Origin: Bog-366 sp964501985
GTDB lineage: Bacteria; Acidobacteriota; Terriglobia; UBA7540
DNA: 64,000 nt
Assembly (NCBI GenBank): GCA_964501985.1
Contig: CAZCVY010000001.1
Coordinates: 26,146 to 90,145, forward strand
Direction of reading: 5' to 3'
Shown here piece after piece: positions 34,509 to 43,366 of this stretch. The notes below the pieces were generated by a model, which had not been told where the DNA came from, did no database searches, and worked only from the letters and a program-made list of their open reading frames with translations. Made by a program: the position numbers and the translations under genes. Numbering within the stretch: position 1 is the first letter of the stretch; each line of letters opens with the position of its first letter.

Positions 34509-36008
34509 ATGATAAAGCGAAGATTCATTCCTGCACTACTTTCCCTTGGTTTATTGTTTGTGACCGTAGGTGGCGCCGTCCGGGCGGCCGAGAAACCGGC
34601 GGAGGTCACGGTGGATTGGGCCAAAGTCGTGCGGGTCTCTAAGACGGCCCCCACGCTCCAGGTGGTAGTGAATCCTCCGCTACGCCGCGGTGCAACGCTC
34701 CACGATCCTGCCTTCCGCGCCTTGCACGACCTGGGGTGTGACGTCGTGCGCTACGTTCCCTGGCTGCCTTACCCCAAGCTGGGCGTCGCGGAAATGGAGC
34801 CGCCCAAGGACGGAAAGACGTTCTGGGATTTTTCCCTGATTGACCCCATGACCGTGGACTTCCTCGAAGCGACCTCCGGGCATTCGGTGATGCTGAATTT
34901 CAGCACTATCCCTCAGTGGATGTTCAAGATGCCTAAACCCGTGCCCTACCCGGAGGACCCCAACCAGGTCACCTGGGACTACGAACAGGGGACGGAGTTG
35001 CGCGATCCCAGCATGAAGGAGCTGGCCGACTATTACTCGCGCTTGGTCAGTTGGTATACGCTGGGCGGCTTCAAAGATGAATACGGCGTCGAGCACAAAT
35101 CTGGCCACCACTATAAGGTGGATTACTGGGAGGTCTTCAACGAGGTCGATTTCGAGCACTCGATGACCCCCCAGCAATACACCGAGCGTTATGACGCCGT
35201 GGTGGAGGCTCTGCACCGGGTTGCGCCACACATGAAGTTCGCGGGATTGGCATTGGCGGGGCCGTCGCAAAGTCCCGAGTATTTTGAATACTTCCTCAAT
35301 CACGCCCATCACAAGGCTGGAATCCCGCTGGACATGATCACATTTCATTTCTACGCGAATCCCGCCGGGGACGAGACCCCCGACGTCCAGCAGTACACCT
35401 TCTTTGACCAGGCAGACCACTTTATTGACTCGGTGCGCTACGTCGAGACGATGCGCAAGCGTCTTTCACCCGGCACCCAGATCGACATCAACGAGCAAGG
35501 GTCCATCGAAGCGGATGATAACCGCAGCGGTCCGATATTAATTCCGAATTCCTATTGGAACCTCTCCGGCGCGCTGTACGCATACGTATACGGCGAACTG
35601 GCCTCATTGGGCAGCGAATACGACGGCGAATCGCAGCTTGTCGGTTATCCTACGCAGTTTCCGTCGGTGTCGATGGTGGACTGGGTAACGGGGCAGCCCA
35701 ATGCCCGCTACTGGGTGCTCAAACTGATTCATGATAACTTCGGCCCCGGAGACAAGCTTGTGGAGACGCACCTCAACTTGCCCTACGTATACGCAAGGGG
35801 ATTTGTCACTCGCGACGGCGCGCACAAGGTGTTGCTGGTGAATAAACGCGACCGGCCCTTTGTGGTGGCCGTCCCCGGCGCCGCCGGTGGCCATGTGGAC
35901 GTCGTTGACCAACAGACGGCTTTCCAGCCGCCCGCGGGTGGTCAACTCCGCAGCGACGAAGTCTCCTTGGGCGGCTTGGCGGTGGCAGTGGTGACGCTCG
36001 CGAAATAG
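34509..36008 (+). CDS. Secreted clan GH-A glycoside hydrolase, GH39-like
   Basis: A 499-aa protein with a signal peptide (KRRFIPALLSLGLLFVTVGG). The ATG has AAAGGTGG upstream. A GTG at 34476 is an alternative. The (beta/alpha)8 barrel shows the clan GH-A acid/base in DYWEVFNEVDFE and a candidate nucleophile Glu in QIDINEQGS, separated by about 120 residues as expected. A beta-sandwich region closes the protein. GH39 contains beta-xylosidases and iduronidases. Related clan members attack rhamnose- or xylose-bearing glycans. It immediately precedes rhamnose mutarotase (nine-base gap), so release of L-rhamnose is an attractive guess. The assignment to GH39 rather than another clan GH-A family is by eye. 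Confidence 0.85.
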   Translation: MIKRRFIPALLSLGLLFVTVGGAVRAAEKPAEVTVDWAKVVRVSKTAPTLQVVVNPPLRRGATLHDPAFRALHDLGCDVVRYVPWLPYPKLGVAEMEPPKDGKTFWDFSLIDPMTVDFLEATSGHSVMLNFSTIPQWMFKMPKPVPYPEDPNQVTWDYEQGTELRDPSMKELADYYSRLVSWYTLGGFKDEYGVEHKSGHHYKVDYWEVFNEVDFEHSMTPQQYTERYDAVVEALHRVAPHMKFAGLALAGPSQSPEYFEYFLNHAHHKAGIPLDMITFHFYANPAGDETPDVQQYTFFDQADHFIDSVRYVETMRKRLSPGTQIDINEQGSIEADDNRSGPILIPNSYWNLSGALYAYVYGELASLGSEYDGESQLVGYPTQFPSVSMVDWVTGQPNARYWVLKLIHDNFGPGDKLVETHLNLPYVYARGFVTRDGAHKVLLVNKRDRPFVVAVPGAAGGHVDVVDQQTAFQPPAGGQLRSDEVSLGGLAVAVVTLAK

Positions 36009-36017
36009 GAGGAAAAA

Positions 36018-36335
36018 ATGCCGCGGGTAGCTTTTCGGCTACGGCTACGGCCGGGTGTGGTGGAAGAATATGAAACGGCCCATCAGCACGTGTGGCCCGA
36101 GCTTCTGGCTAAAATGAAAGAAGTGGGCATCTCCCACTATTCTATCTTCCGCCGGGGGTTGGACCTGTTTCTTGTAATGACTGTGGAAGACTTCGACCGC
36201 GCATGGAAAATCCTGGAAGAAGATCCGGCGAATCTTCGCTGGCAGAAGGAGATGGGCCGCCTCTTCGATCCCATCACCCGCCTTGCTCCAGGCGAGCGAT
36301 TTGCAATGATGAAAGAAGTGTTTTACATGGAGTGA
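36018..36335 (+). CDS. rhaM: L-rhamnose mutarotase
   Basis: A 105-aa RhaM. It catalyses interconversion of the alpha and beta anomers of L-rhamnose. The family pattern is complete: FRLRLRPGVVEEYETAHQHV with the catalytic His region, WPELLAKMKEVGISHYSIFR, the LFLVMTVEDF strand, and W in LRWQKEMGRLF. Length is exactly that of the family (about 104). A strong SD (AGGAGG) precedes the ATG. It lies nine bases after the secreted GH-A hydrolase and 120 before the isomerase, in one same-strand cluster. Confidence 0.95.
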   Translation: MPRVAFRLRLRPGVVEEYETAHQHVWPELLAKMKEVGISHYSIFRRGLDLFLVMTVEDFDRAWKILEEDPANLRWQKEMGRLFDPITRLAPGERFAMMKEVFYME

Positions 36336-36455
36336 AGTCACCGCGGGATCCGGCCAACTCCGGAGGGGGGCAGGGGCCGATGGCACGTGCTCGCGAACTC
36401 ACCTTGACGCTGAGAACGTCCCGCAATAGACTTTCTAGGCTTTGGGAGGTGTGAG

Positions 36456-37649
36456 ATGACAACTTCGAATCAGACGGAGTGGATTCACAAGGCCCTTGAC
36501 ACATTTGTGATCGAACTCCCGTCCTGGGGGTTCGCGAATACCGGCACGCGTTTTGGAAAATTCATCCAGGCCTCTGCAGCCACAACCACGGAAGAGAAAT
36601 TGGCCGATGCGGGGCAGGTGCAACATTTCACGGGCTGCTGTCCCAGTGTGGCGACGCACGTCCTCTGGGATTTCCCTGAGGGCCTCAAGAGCACGCCAGC
36701 GGTGATGGCATCCGCGGCGAAGGTGGGTGTTCGCCTGGGGGCGATCAACCCCAATGTCTTCCAGGATCAGATTTACAAGAACGGCTCGCTGGGCAATCCC
36801 GACCCGAAGATTCGCAAGGCCGCGCTCGACCACATTCTGGAAAGCATCGAGATTGGCAAGCAGACCGGGAGCCGCGACGTTTCGCTCTGGTTCGCCGACG
36901 GTTCGAGCTATCCGGGGTCGCAATCCATTCGCCATCGGAAGCAATGGTTTGCCGAGGGCTTGAAAGAGACCCACGCGCACCTCTCGCCCCAGCAGCGCAT
37001 GCTGGTGGAATACAAGCCGTTCGAACCGTATTCCTATCACACGGACTTGGGCGATTGGGGCATGTCGTTGGTTCTCTCGCGCCACGCCGGACCCCAAGCC
37101 AAGGTGTTGGTGGACACGGGGCATCATTTCCAGGGTCAGAATATTGAACAGATCGTGGCGTGGTTGCTGAGCGAGGACATGCTGGGCGGTTTCCACTTCA
37201 ACGACCGCCGTTACGCGGACGACGACCTGACGCTCGGCTCCATCGACCCGTATCAGGTTTTCCGCATTTTCAACGAAGTGGTCGGTTATGAAACCGAGAC
37301 CGGCAAACGCGCGGATATCGCCTACATGATCGACCAGAGCCATAATTTGAAGGATAAGATTGAAGAAATGATCCAGACGGCGGTCACGGCGCAGGAACTT
37401 TACTCCAAGGCCGTGCTGGTGGATCAAGAGAAGCTGAACCATTACCAGATGAAAGGTGCACTGATCGACGCCGAAGAGTGCCTGAAGTCGGCCTTTGCCA
37501 CCGATGTGCGTCCGGCCATCCACGAGTGGCGTCAGAGCAAGGGATTGGCAGCAGATCCGCTGCACGCTTTCCGCGCCTCCGGCTATTCGGAGCGGGCGGC
37601 GAAGGAACGCGGAGCAAAGAATAAAGGTGCGGTGGCAAGCTACGCGTGA
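36456..37649 (+). CDS. rhaI: L-rhamnose isomerase (RhaI type)
   Basis: A 397-aa TIM-barrel isomerase that converts L-rhamnose to L-rhamnulose with a divalent metal pair. It belongs to the Pseudomonas/Sinorhizobium-like branch (RhaI), not the E. coli RhaA branch. The metal-site motifs are LVEYKPFEPYSYHTD, KVLVDTGHHFQGQNIEQI and GGFHFNDRRYADDDLT. A second metal-binding acid is in the latter. SD GGAGGTG precedes the ATG. It follows rhaM by 120 bases and is followed by a perfect hairpin before rhaB. Confidence 0.95.
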   Translation: MTTSNQTEWIHKALDTFVIELPSWGFANTGTRFGKFIQASAATTTEEKLADAGQVQHFTGCCPSVATHVLWDFPEGLKSTPAVMASAAKVGVRLGAINPNVFQDQIYKNGSLGNPDPKIRKAALDHILESIEIGKQTGSRDVSLWFADGSSYPGSQSIRHRKQWFAEGLKETHAHLSPQQRMLVEYKPFEPYSYHTDLGDWGMSLVLSRHAGPQAKVLVDTGHHFQGQNIEQIVAWLLSEDMLGGFHFNDRRYADDDLTLGSIDPYQVFRIFNEVVGYETETGKRADIAYMIDQSHNLKDKIEEMIQTAVTAQELYSKAVLVDQEKLNHYQMKGALIDAEECLKSAFATDVRPAIHEWRQSKGLAADPLHAFRASGYSERAAKERGAKNKGAVASYA

Positions 37650-37659
37650 AAACACGCGG

Positions 37660-37701
37660 CCATCGTAGGCCACGGATTAGCACGGATTCCCGCAGATCGA
37701 A
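37660..37701. repeat. CACGGATTAGCACGGATT-type low-complexity spacer
   Basis: Just after rhaI, imperfect units read ccacggattag, cacggattccc and gcagatcgaaag. It is another member of the dispersed short-repeat class seen between genes in this window. Confidence 0.5.
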
Positions 37702-37731
37702 AGAACAGAGTCTGAGGATTTGTAATGGAAC

Positions 37732-37780
37732 AAGGCGGAGAGGGCACACTGAACCTCTCCGCCTTTCTTGCTTTCCTTTC
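37732..37780 (+). terminator. Intrinsic terminator / attenuator between rhaI and rhaB
   Basis: A perfect 12-bp inverted repeat, AAGGCGGAGAGG (37732-37743) and CCTCTCCGCCTT (37754-37765), with a ten-base loop, followed by a T/C-rich run (TCTTGCTTTCCTTTCC). On the same strand as rhaI and rhaB, it could end most transcripts after rhaI and limit rhaB expression. Confidence 0.65.
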
Positions 37781-37875
37781 CGGCGAAGAACTCTCAGGCC
37801 GGCGAGTGACCCTGTCGCCAAAACGACGGCTCGCTTGTTACCCCGCGGTGGCGGCCATGTGGAGGCATTCCTGCA

Positions 37876-39288
37876 ATGAGTATTGCGCGCAACGTCGTGG
37901 CGGTGGACCTTGGAGCGGAGAGCGGCCGCCTCGTGCTGTGCCGCTGGAACGGCAGCGAAGGGACGATGGAGGAGATCCATCGCTTTCCCAACGGCGCTAA
38001 ACAGGTGTTCCGCCATCTCGTGTGGGATGTCGATCGCCTTTGGGAAGAAATCCAAAGGGGATTACTGAAAGCCGCCGCCAAAACGCAAGGCCGTATTGAT
38101 AGCGTGGGAGTGGATGGTTGGGGAGTGGATTACGCTCTGCTGGATGACGAGGGCCATCGCATTGGCCAATCGTTTTGCTATCGCGATCCGCGCAACCCTC
38201 CCGCTATGCAGAAGACCTTCTCGACGGTTCCCCAGGAGCGATTGTACGAGATCACCGGCATTCAGTTCCTATCGTTCAATACCGTCTACCAGTTGCTGGC
38301 GCACGTGGCGGAGTTCCCCGAAGAGTGGGAACGGGCGAGCCAGTGGTTGACCCTTCCGGAGTATTTTCAGTATCGCCTCTCAGGTGTGGCTGCAGCGGAG
38401 TATACGGAGGCCAGTACCACGCAGTTGGTGGACGTCCGGACGAGGGCTTGGTCCGCTGAGCTAACTTCCGCGTTCGGGCTTGACCTCAAGAAATTCCCGC
38501 CCATCGTGCAGGCCGGGGAGGTGCTGGGGAAGGTTCGCCCGGAAGTCGCCCGTGAACTCGGCTTGGCGGGCACCCAGGTGATTGCCCCAGCGTGTCACGA
38601 TACGGGCTCGGCAGTGGCCGGCATTCCCTTTCCGCACGAGGGGTTGGCGTTCATCAGCTCGGGAACATGGTCGCTGGTGGGCACCGTTCTGCTTGACCCG
38701 GTGGTGAGAGGGGGAGGGAAGGCCCCGTGTTTCACCAACGAGGGTGGCGTCGCAGGCAGTATCAGATTTCTACAGAACGTCATCGGCCTTTGGCTACTTC
38801 AGGAATGCCTGCGCGAATGGAATGCCCAGGGCCTGAGCCTGACCGCCGCGGACTTGGCGGCACAGTGCCTGGAGGCTTCCCCCAATGGGCCGTACTTCCA
38901 CGCCGACGAGGCGACTTATCTCGCTCCGGGAAATATGGTGAAGCGCATCAACGAAGGGTTGCGAGCTGCGGGGTTCCCGGAAGAGCATCGGCCGCCGGAA
39001 CTGGCCGCGATAATTTTCCGGAGTCTCGCCCGCCGCTACGCAGAAGTAGTAACAGAGTTGGGGAAGCTCAAGCCCATCAAGCGCATCTGCATCGTGGGGG
39101 GCGGGGTGAAGAATGAGGCGCTCAATCGCCTGACCGAACTCGTCACGGGAATTGAAGTTTTGCGCGGACCCATTGAATGTGCGGCAGCAGGCAATATCGC
39201 CGTGCAGATCGCCGCTTTGGAAAAGGCCGTGTCGCTCGATCAGGTCCAAGCAATCAGCGCCAAGTTGAAGTTTGGAATCCCGCAGTGA
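37876..39288 (+). CDS. rhaB: Rhamnulokinase
   Basis: A 470-aa FGGY-family kinase that phosphorylates L-rhamnulose to rhamnulose-1-phosphate with ATP. N-terminal phosphate-loop motif VAVDLGAESGRLVL, substrate strand SVGVDGWGVDYALLDDEG, the TGIQFLSFNTVYQL segment, the central APACHDTGSAVAGIPF, the second ATP loop AFISSGTWSLVGT, and the ICIVGGGVKNEALNRL adenosine loop all match rhamnulokinase. It is the third rhamnose-pathway gene of the cluster. The aldolase that should follow (RhaD) is not present in this window. Confidence 0.95.
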   Translation: MSIARNVVAVDLGAESGRLVLCRWNGSEGTMEEIHRFPNGAKQVFRHLVWDVDRLWEEIQRGLLKAAAKTQGRIDSVGVDGWGVDYALLDDEGHRIGQSFCYRDPRNPPAMQKTFSTVPQERLYEITGIQFLSFNTVYQLLAHVAEFPEEWERASQWLTLPEYFQYRLSGVAAAEYTEASTTQLVDVRTRAWSAELTSAFGLDLKKFPPIVQAGEVLGKVRPEVARELGLAGTQVIAPACHDTGSAVAGIPFPHEGLAFISSGTWSLVGTVLLDPVVRGGGKAPCFTNEGGVAGSIRFLQNVIGLWLLQECLREWNAQGLSLTAADLAAQCLEASPNGPYFHADEATYLAPGNMVKRINEGLRAAGFPEEHRPPELAAIIFRSLARRYAEVVTELGKLKPIKRICIVGGGVKNEALNRLTELVTGIEVLRGPIECAAAGNIAVQIAALEKAVSLDQVQAISAKLKFGIPQ

Positions 39289-39307
39289 AGCTCTTGTGGT
39301 CGCATAG

Positions 39308-39334
39308 CGCCGACCTCCTCCGTTGAGGTCGGCG
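39308..39334 (+). terminator. Hairpin after rhaB
   Basis: A 10-bp perfect stem, CGCCGACCTC (39308-39317) with GAGGTCGGCG (39325-39334), and a seven-base loop. The following bases are only mildly T-rich, so termination efficiency is uncertain. The rest of the gap up to 39789 shows no gene. Confidence 0.5.
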
Positions 39335-39789
39335 GCTCTTCACTCGACTTGCAGTCCCGCACATGGGGGAACGCGTTCACCTTCGACTTGCGATGCTTGC
39401 CGGAGAGAAAGCCGCGAACCCCAAATACGCGGGGGCCGGGCTGCACCTCCTCCCTCGCTCAATCTTCGAATGCCGCCACCATCTCAGGGATGCCTGGGTG
39501 CATGACGCAGGCGTGAGTGGCTCAGGTTGCCACCCTGTACGCCCTGCGTTCCCAGCAGTCTTCCTCGGGGCTCAAGAAGCGGGAGCGCATCTGTCCTCCC
39601 ACCACCCGCCGCAAGAGAGACCTCATTTCAACCTCCTTTCCCCCGGATTTCATTTCCTAGGCGTGCACCCCTCGCGCACTTTCGGGTTGACCCGGCAATC
39701 TTCGGATAAGTAGAATCCATCTTGGATCGTCCGCTGGCCCAGGGAGTGGGCAAGGGCCAACAATCGTAGCGTGCAAGGAGGAGTGGGTT

Positions 39790-41631
39790 TTGACCAAGCG
39801 ATGGCTGGTCTGTTTCGTCGGTGCGGCGATAGTGCTGAATGGCTGTGCCCCCAAGCAGACGCACCTCACGGCCGTGCACGCTCCCACTCCGCCGCCCGCG
39901 ACCCCGTCCTCGCCGCCGCCCTCATCGCCGCAGACGCAGCCCGCCAAGCCCAGCGCGCCCGTTGCTCCTCCTCCGGCCACCGCTACCGCCATTGTTCCCG
40001 ATGCAAACGATATGTTGGTGAAGCAAGTGGACGCTCTTTATGTGAGCGGCATGGCTGACTACCGCGCAGGAAACCTGGAGAAGTCCAAGCAGGAGTTTGA
40101 TCAGGCCGTGGCCACCCTGCTGGAATCAGGCCTGGATATCGAAGGCGATGAGCGGCTAAGTTCCGAGTTCGACAAAATTGTGGAGAATGTCTATTCGGTG
40201 GAGACTGCGTCGCTAGAACACGGCGATGCGCTGAGCCTGCACAATAACGAGCCTACTCCCCTTGAATCGTTTTCCGGATTGACCTTTCCGGTCGATCCAC
40301 GCACCACTCAACGCGTACAGCAGGAATTGAAATCAGTCCATTCGGATTTGCCGTTGGTTTCCAACGACGCGGTGGACGGAGTTATCGCTTACATGCAGAA
40401 CCACGCCCGCGGCTATGTGGATAAAATCCTGCGAGGTTCGGGAACGTACGGGCAGATGATCAGCGCGGCCCTGCGGAAGGAAGGCGTCCCGCAGGACCTC
40501 ATCTACTTGGCCGCGGGTGAGAGCGCCTTCAATCCCCTCGCCGTTTCTAACAAGCAATGCGTGGGCATCTGGCAGTTCTCGCAGGCGGAGGCCAACCTCT
40601 ATGGTTTAAAGAAGGACCGTTGGGTGGATGAGCGCAAGGATCCGGAAAAATCCACCGCCGCAGCCGCCCGCGCCCTGAAGAATCTCTATCAGACTTTCGG
40701 CGACTGGTTCCTGGTGATGGCGGCCTACGACAGCGGCCCCCTCACCGTGCAGCGCGCCATCGAGCGGACGGGGTATGCCGATTACTGGGAGTTGCGCAGG
40801 CTCCATGCCTTGCCGGGTGAAACAGAAAACTACGTCCCCATTTTTCTGGCCACGGCCCTCATCGGAAAGGACCCCAAGGCATACGGATTCGACACGCCGC
40901 CGGATCCCCCCCTGGCGGTCGATCAGGTTAACGTCGACACCCCCACGGATTTGCGCCTGATCGCCCAGCTTATTGACCATCCCGTAGAGGACCTGATCAA
41001 GCTCAATCCCAGTTTGCAACGTTGGACGACACCCGGGAACGGTTCCAGCTTCGTTCTGAATTTGCCGCCGGGAACCAAGGACGCTTACCAACAAACTATC
41101 GCCTCGATTCCCCCAGACAAGCGCATCTGGTGGCGAGCGCATAAAGTGCTGGAAGGCGAAACGCTCGTGAGCGTCGCCCGGCAGTTTCGCGTCTCCCCGG
41201 CTGCTTTGGCGCAGGCCAATCAGCTTACGGCCGACGCTTCTCTGGAGAACGGCGCGCATCTGGTCATCCCCGTGGCGGCAAGCACTGAGACATCCCTGGT
41301 ACGGGTTCGGGAAGCTGCTGCCCACCAGCTCATCCATTATCGCGTTCGCCCAGGAGATACTGTGGACCTGATCGCCGATCGCTATGACGTGACGGCCTAT
41401 CAGATTCGCCGGTGGAACGGACTAAAGAGCTCGAAGTTGGTTCCAGGCAGAACCCTTCACCTTTATGTGGCGGCCGAGACTCATACCGCTCCCCGAACTT
41501 CACACTCGCGGCCCGGCGCCAAATCCAAACACCCAACCACCCATCCCACCACCGCCCAAAAGAAACCTGTACCGCCGGGAAACCACACGGCGTCCGCGGC
41601 AGCCCTGGCCGTTCCCCATCCCACCCAATAA
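39790..41631 (+). CDS. MltD-like membrane-bound lytic transglycosylase with LysM repeats
   Basis: A 613-aa lipoprotein starting at TTG with AAGGAGGAG upstream. The signal ends at the lipobox LNGC (Cys about 19), followed by a Pro/Ala/Ser-rich linker. The SLT domain has the catalytic Glu (E244) in AAGESAFNPLAVSNK, the conserved GIWQFSQAEA and the MAAYDSGPLTVQRAIE segment. At the C-terminus are two LysM modules (LEGETLVSVARQFRVSPAAL and RVRPGDTVDLIADRYDVTAY), then a His/Pro/Lys-rich tail. The enzyme cleaves the MurNAc-GlcNAc bond with formation of 1,6-anhydroMurNAc. The lipobox places it at the periplasmic face of a membrane. Confidence 0.93.
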   Translation: MTKRWLVCFVGAAIVLNGCAPKQTHLTAVHAPTPPPATPSSPPPSSPQTQPAKPSAPVAPPPATATAIVPDANDMLVKQVDALYVSGMADYRAGNLEKSKQEFDQAVATLLESGLDIEGDERLSSEFDKIVENVYSVETASLEHGDALSLHNNEPTPLESFSGLTFPVDPRTTQRVQQELKSVHSDLPLVSNDAVDGVIAYMQNHARGYVDKILRGSGTYGQMISAALRKEGVPQDLIYLAAGESAFNPLAVSNKQCVGIWQFSQAEANLYGLKKDRWVDERKDPEKSTAAAARALKNLYQTFGDWFLVMAAYDSGPLTVQRAIERTGYADYWELRRLHALPGETENYVPIFLATALIGKDPKAYGFDTPPDPPLAVDQVNVDTPTDLRLIAQLIDHPVEDLIKLNPSLQRWTTPGNGSSFVLNLPPGTKDAYQQTIASIPPDKRIWWRAHKVLEGETLVSVARQFRVSPAALAQANQLTADASLENGAHLVIPVAASTETSLVRVREAAAHQLIHYRVRPGDTVDLIADRYDVTAYQIRRWNGLKSSKLVPGRTLHLYVAAETHTAPRTSHSRPGAKSKHPTTHPTTAQKKPVPPGNHTASAAALAVPHPTQ

Positions 41632-41656
41632 ATCTTCGGTGACTCCTCGATTGCCC

Positions 41657-41683
41657 TTGACATGATGATGCGGCTGGTATACA
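41657..41683 (+). promoter_or_regulatory. Candidate promoter of the H1-like gene
   Basis: TTGACA (41657-41662), a 15-base spacer and TATACA (41678-41683). The spacer is short for sigma-70 but both hexamers are good. It would drive the gene starting at 41781. Confidence 0.45.
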
Positions 41684-41780
41684 TCTGCCCCAGCCACCAG
41701 TTTTTGTGGCCCAGTTGGGAGCCACCGTTGAACGAAGTTAAATGACCTTGCAGGATACACGTCGATAGGAGGAGGGTTGC

Positions 41781-42140
41781 ATGGCTTTCGATGATGAAAA
41801 TGAACACGGGGATGAACTGGAGGATTTCGGGGAAGAGCTCTCCTCCGATTACAAGGAAGAAACGGAAGAGGGTTTAGGGGAAGAGGGCGACGAGATTGAG
41901 GAAGAAGTCTCCTTCGAAGTCGAGGAGACGTCGACCCCGGCTTTGGAGCCCGCGCCTGCCGCCGCGGAACCTTCTAAACCCCCGGCGCCCAAGAAGGCCC
42001 CGCCAAAGAAGAAGGCGGTGAAAAAAGCCAAACCCCCGGCCAAGAAGCTGGTAAAGAAAGCAGCAAAGAAAGCGGCGAAGGCCAAGAAGATTGCGCCGAA
42101 GGCAAAGAAGACCGCGAAGAAGGCGGGACGACGGCGATAG
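41781..42140 (+). CDS. Bipolar protein: acidic N-half, lysine/alanine-rich histone-H1-like C-half
   Basis: A 119-aa protein. Residues 1-55 are strongly acidic (DDENEHGDELEDFGEELSSD, EETEEGLGEEGDEIEEEV), and 70-119 are a run of KKA/PKK units typical of eukaryotic H1 tails and bacterial H1-like proteins (VKKAKPPAKKLVKKAAKKAA, ending KAGRRR). The start is decided by the SD AGGAGGAGG seven bases before the ATG. H1-like bacterial proteins bind and compact DNA. An acidic partner half on the same chain could tune that or make the protein self-associate. No enzymatic domain is visible. It lies 150 bases after the transglycosylase, with its own promoter. Confidence 0.8.
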   Translation: MAFDDENEHGDELEDFGEELSSDYKEETEEGLGEEGDEIEEEVSFEVEETSTPALEPAPAAAEPSKPPAPKKAPPKKKAVKKAKPPAKKLVKKAAKKAAKAKKIAPKAKKTAKKAGRRR

Positions 42141-42346
42141 CGCGGAAATTCCTGCTCAAGGCCTCGGGCGTTGCATTCCGCCACTGGCCCAGCGCCGTTC
42201 CAATATGCGGGCCCTTTGCATGCTCCGCCGCGGTTTTGCAGCCGCGGGAAGGTCTCTCATTCCTGGGTTGAAGTGTATAGCCCCTTATCGCTTGACCGGC
42301 CCAAACAAAGCGAGTGTAGGGAGGGGTGCTAACTTAAGAAGGCGTC

Positions 42347-43279
42347 GTGTGCGTGCCCAAGTTTCCTGCCTCCGGCAGCATTTCGCGCGTCGGGCCCACA
42401 CGTTTTTCCAGCAACGCGGAGAAGTCGTTGAGTGATTTGCCGACGCTGAATCCCCTGGCTGGGATGGTGACGCCGCGGGTCCGCGCCTTGGAATTTGTTC
42501 GCCGGATGCGCGGCGCCTCTCAGCCTTGGCTGGTACGTTGCGAAGACGGTTCCAGCTACGTCGTAAAGTTTCATAACAATCCTCAGCATGCGCGGGTGCT
42601 CGCCAACGAGATGCTGGCCTCGCGCTTGGCCCAACTGGTAGGCCTTCCTGTTGCGGCTCCGGCGTTCGTGGAGGTTTCCGGCTCCTTGCTCGGCGCCAAT
42701 CCTCAACTGGCATTTGACGTCGGAGATCGCCGCGAACCTATCCTGCCCGGCACCCAGTTCGGCTCGCGTTTTCCGGGTACCCCCACCCAAACCCTCGTGG
42801 TGGATTTCCTTCCTGATCGCCTTCTGAGGCGTGTTAAGGATTTGACCTCCATCTTTCTGGGAGCCTTCGTCTTCGACAAGTGGACTTGCAATTGTGACGG
42901 CCGCCAGGTGATCTTTCATCGTGCCGCGGACGACGAGGGATCCTCCTACTCGGCGGCCCTGATCGACCACGGCTTCTGCTTCAACGACGGCGACTGGACC
43001 TTTCCCGACAGCCCCATCCGCGGAATCTACCCCCGCCGACTGGTCTACGAAAACGTCACGGGAATGGAATCGTTTGAGCCCTATCTCTTCCGCATCGAAA
43101 ACGTCACAGCCGGTGAATTAGAAGAGTGCACGCGAGGAATTCCAGAGCAGTGGTGCGAACCGGACCCCGATCAACTGGTGCGGTTGATCGATGTCCTCTA
43201 CGCGCGCAGACGGACATTGCGCCAAGCCGTCGTTGACGCCAAGAACTCCTCGCTTTCTCCATTTCCCAATTGGGTGTGA
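42347..43279 (+). CDS. HipA-like kinase-fold protein
   Basis: A 310-aa protein with a HipA-like (HipA_2-type) kinase domain. The ATP-binding Lys is in SSYVVKFHNN, the helix Glu in LANEMLASRLAQLVGLPVA, the catalytic loop in VFDKWTCNCDGRQVIFH (D-x-W-x-x-N-x-D pattern) and the metal-binding Asp in AALIDHGFCFN. The key residues appear present, so phosphotransfer is possible. The start is uncertain: GTG at 42347 has AAGAAGG upstream, and ATG at 42464 fits the domain edge. The next gene is a DUF3037 protein. I recall the two families as neighbours in other bacteria, but the partnership has no proven function that I can cite. Confidence 0.82.
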   Translation: MCVPKFPASGSISRVGPTRFSSNAEKSLSDLPTLNPLAGMVTPRVRALEFVRRMRGASQPWLVRCEDGSSYVVKFHNNPQHARVLANEMLASRLAQLVGLPVAAPAFVEVSGSLLGANPQLAFDVGDRREPILPGTQFGSRFPGTPTQTLVVDFLPDRLLRRVKDLTSIFLGAFVFDKWTCNCDGRQVIFHRAADDEGSSYSAALIDHGFCFNDGDWTFPDSPIRGIYPRRLVYENVTGMESFEPYLFRIENVTAGELEECTRGIPEQWCEPDPDQLVRLIDVLYARRRTLRQAVVDAKNSSLSPFPNWV

Positions 43280-43350
43280 GACAGAAGGAGTCAGGTATCG
43301 GAAGCCAGAAACAAGACAAAAGACGCCGAGGTCCTTACTCCTGTCTATCG
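43280..43350. repeat. GGAGTCAGG-type low-complexity spacer
   Basis: The gap between the HipA-like and DUF3037 genes contains cagaaggagtcaggtatcgg and aagccagaaacaagac on one arm and ttactcctgtctatcgg on the other, giving a partial hairpin of the dispersed decamer type. Confidence 0.4.
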
Positions 43351-43366
43351 GCTCCGGGAAATACTT

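Noticed and set aside
36435..37673. Open frame antisense to rhaI
   Set aside because: rhaI is unambiguous on the plus strand; the antisense product has no motif.
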